Below are positions 13,399 through 13,938 of a stretch of 13,938 bases of DNA, piece after piece. The DNA is from Brevundimonas sp. UBA7635 (lineage in GTDB: Bacteria; Pseudomonadota; Alphaproteobacteria; Caulobacterales; Caulobacteraceae): assembly GCA_002483865.1 (NCBI GenBank), contig DLIT01000130.1, positions 17,073 to 31,010 of the forward strand, written 5' to 3'. Made by a program: the position numbers and the translations under genes. Numbering within the stretch: the first letter of the stretch is position 1; the number at the start of each line of letters is the position of its first letter. The notes under the pieces are model-generated. The model saw only the letters and a list, made by a program, of their open reading frames with translations, ran no database searches and was not told where the DNA came from.

Positions 13399-13938
13399 AT
13401 GGCTGATCCGAAAGCATCGACCTCCGGCATGGACCGTCTGAAGCGCTCGCGCGTGCTGCATCTCAGCAGCCTGATGGCAACGGCCAGCTTCACGCTCGCC
13501 GCCTGTGGCTCTCCGCCCCAAGCCAATGCCCCGCAGAACAATGCCGCCGCGACCAACGCTGCCGCCTCGCCGGAAGGCAGCTGGGACACGCGCGTCGAAG
13601 GGGCCTTCCAGTCCATGGATGAATGCGTGGCCTCGGGCACGGCCAGCGCGTCGGAATGTGAAGCCGCCTATCGCACCGCTGCCAACCAGGCCGCCGAGAA
13701 TGCGCCGAAGTTCGGCTCTCAAGCCGACTGCGAGCAAGAGTTCGGTGCCGGTCAGTGCCAACAGCGCACCGAGGCCAATGGCACCTCCATGTTCATGCCT
13801 CTGCTGGCCGGTTTCATGCTGGGTCGTCTGCTAAGCGGCGGCAATCGCGCCCCTGCCTCGCCGCTGTTCCGCCGTGGCGACAGCCTGCGCACCCCTGACG
13901 GCCAGTTCGCCGGTCGTACCCGCCCGACCACCGCCGCC
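13399..13938 (+). CDS. YgiB/DUF1190-family lipoprotein, cut by window edge
   Basis: The first 180 residues of an exported lipoprotein; no stop codon before the edge. The basic N-terminus (MDRLKRSRVLHLSS) leads to a hydrophobic stretch and a lipobox (LAAC, Cys36). A low-complexity Ala/Asn linker (about 42-58) follows. The DUF1190 core then appears: SMDECVASG...SECEAAYRTAANQAAENAPKF (about 73-107), ADCEQEFGAGQCQQ (about 109-122), and MFMPLLAGFMLGRLLSGG (about 131-148), a hydrophobic Gly-rich segment also found in E. coli YgiB, followed by PLFRRGDSLRTPDGQFAG. The paired cysteines suggest disulfides. The start chosen is ATG 13399; AGCGAGG lies about 12 bases upstream. An alternative ATG at 13429 lacks a ribosome site. 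Function is unknown; its partner gene is the divergent YgiC-like ATP-grasp protein. Confidence 0.87.
   Translation, partial: MADPKASTSGMDRLKRSRVLHLSSLMATASFTLAACGSPPQANAPQNNAAATNAAASPEGSWDTRVEGAFQSMDECVASGTASASECEAAYRTAANQAAENAPKFGSQADCEQEFGAGQCQQRTEANGTSMFMPLLAGFMLGRLLSGGNRAPASPLFRRGDSLRTPDGQFAGRTRPTTAA

Noticed and set aside
1..13938. tRNA or rRNA genes, CRISPR arrays, insertion sequences, phage or defence genes
   Set aside because: None seen: no spaced direct repeats, no transposase or integrase motifs, no tRNA cloverleaf; nearly all of the window is accounted for by the listed genes.

Overview
The window is GC-rich and dense in genes. The coding style, the TonB-dependent receptors, the small Ala-rich lipoprotein and one EcfG-like promoter candidate suggest an alphaproteobacterium of the Caulobacteraceae type (Brevundimonas-like). 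This is an inference: there is no rRNA or other taxonomic marker gene here.

Layout: (1) 1-452, minus strand: N-terminal part of a catecholate-type TonB-dependent siderophore receptor running off the left edge, with a TGCAA-N5-TTGCA palindrome upstream. (2) 565-1776, minus: an FAD/NAD ferredoxin-reductase-like enzyme. (3) 1863-8526, plus: a compact histidine operon led by a YerC/YecD-type (TrpR-like) regulator, then hisG, hisD, a HisC-like/HisB fusion, hisH, hisA, hisF and hisIE. From hisG to hisIE the genes overlap by 1-4 bases or are separated by 1 base, so translation is probably coupled. A 9-bp perfect inverted repeat overlaps the likely promoter in front of the regulator. (4) 8647-9965, plus: a secreted protein made of two PPC-like repeats and a small Ala-rich lipoprotein, each followed by a strong intrinsic terminator. 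(5) 10097-12139, plus: a second TonB-dependent receptor with no visible signal peptide. (6) 12143-13303, minus: a glutathionylspermidine-synthase-like ATP-grasp protein (YgiC/YjfC type), tail-to-tail with the receptor and divergent from (7) a YgiB/DUF1190 lipoprotein, 13399 to the right edge.

The most unusual item is the hisC-hisB position. One 474-residue ORF carries a shortened aminotransferase-fold domain related to HisC, which has lost its PLP-binding lysine (Leu146), the NNPTG segment and the N-terminal arm. It is fused in frame to an intact imidazoleglycerol-phosphate dehydratase. The gene order G-D-C-B-H-A-F-I, the long HisG and the fused HisIE match the gammaproteobacterial operon. 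In gammaproteobacteria the dehydratase carries an N-terminal HAD phosphatase, but here the aminotransferase-like domain occupies that place. The operon therefore encodes neither a working HisC nor a histidinol-phosphatase, and both steps must be supplied from elsewhere in the genome if the strain makes histidine.
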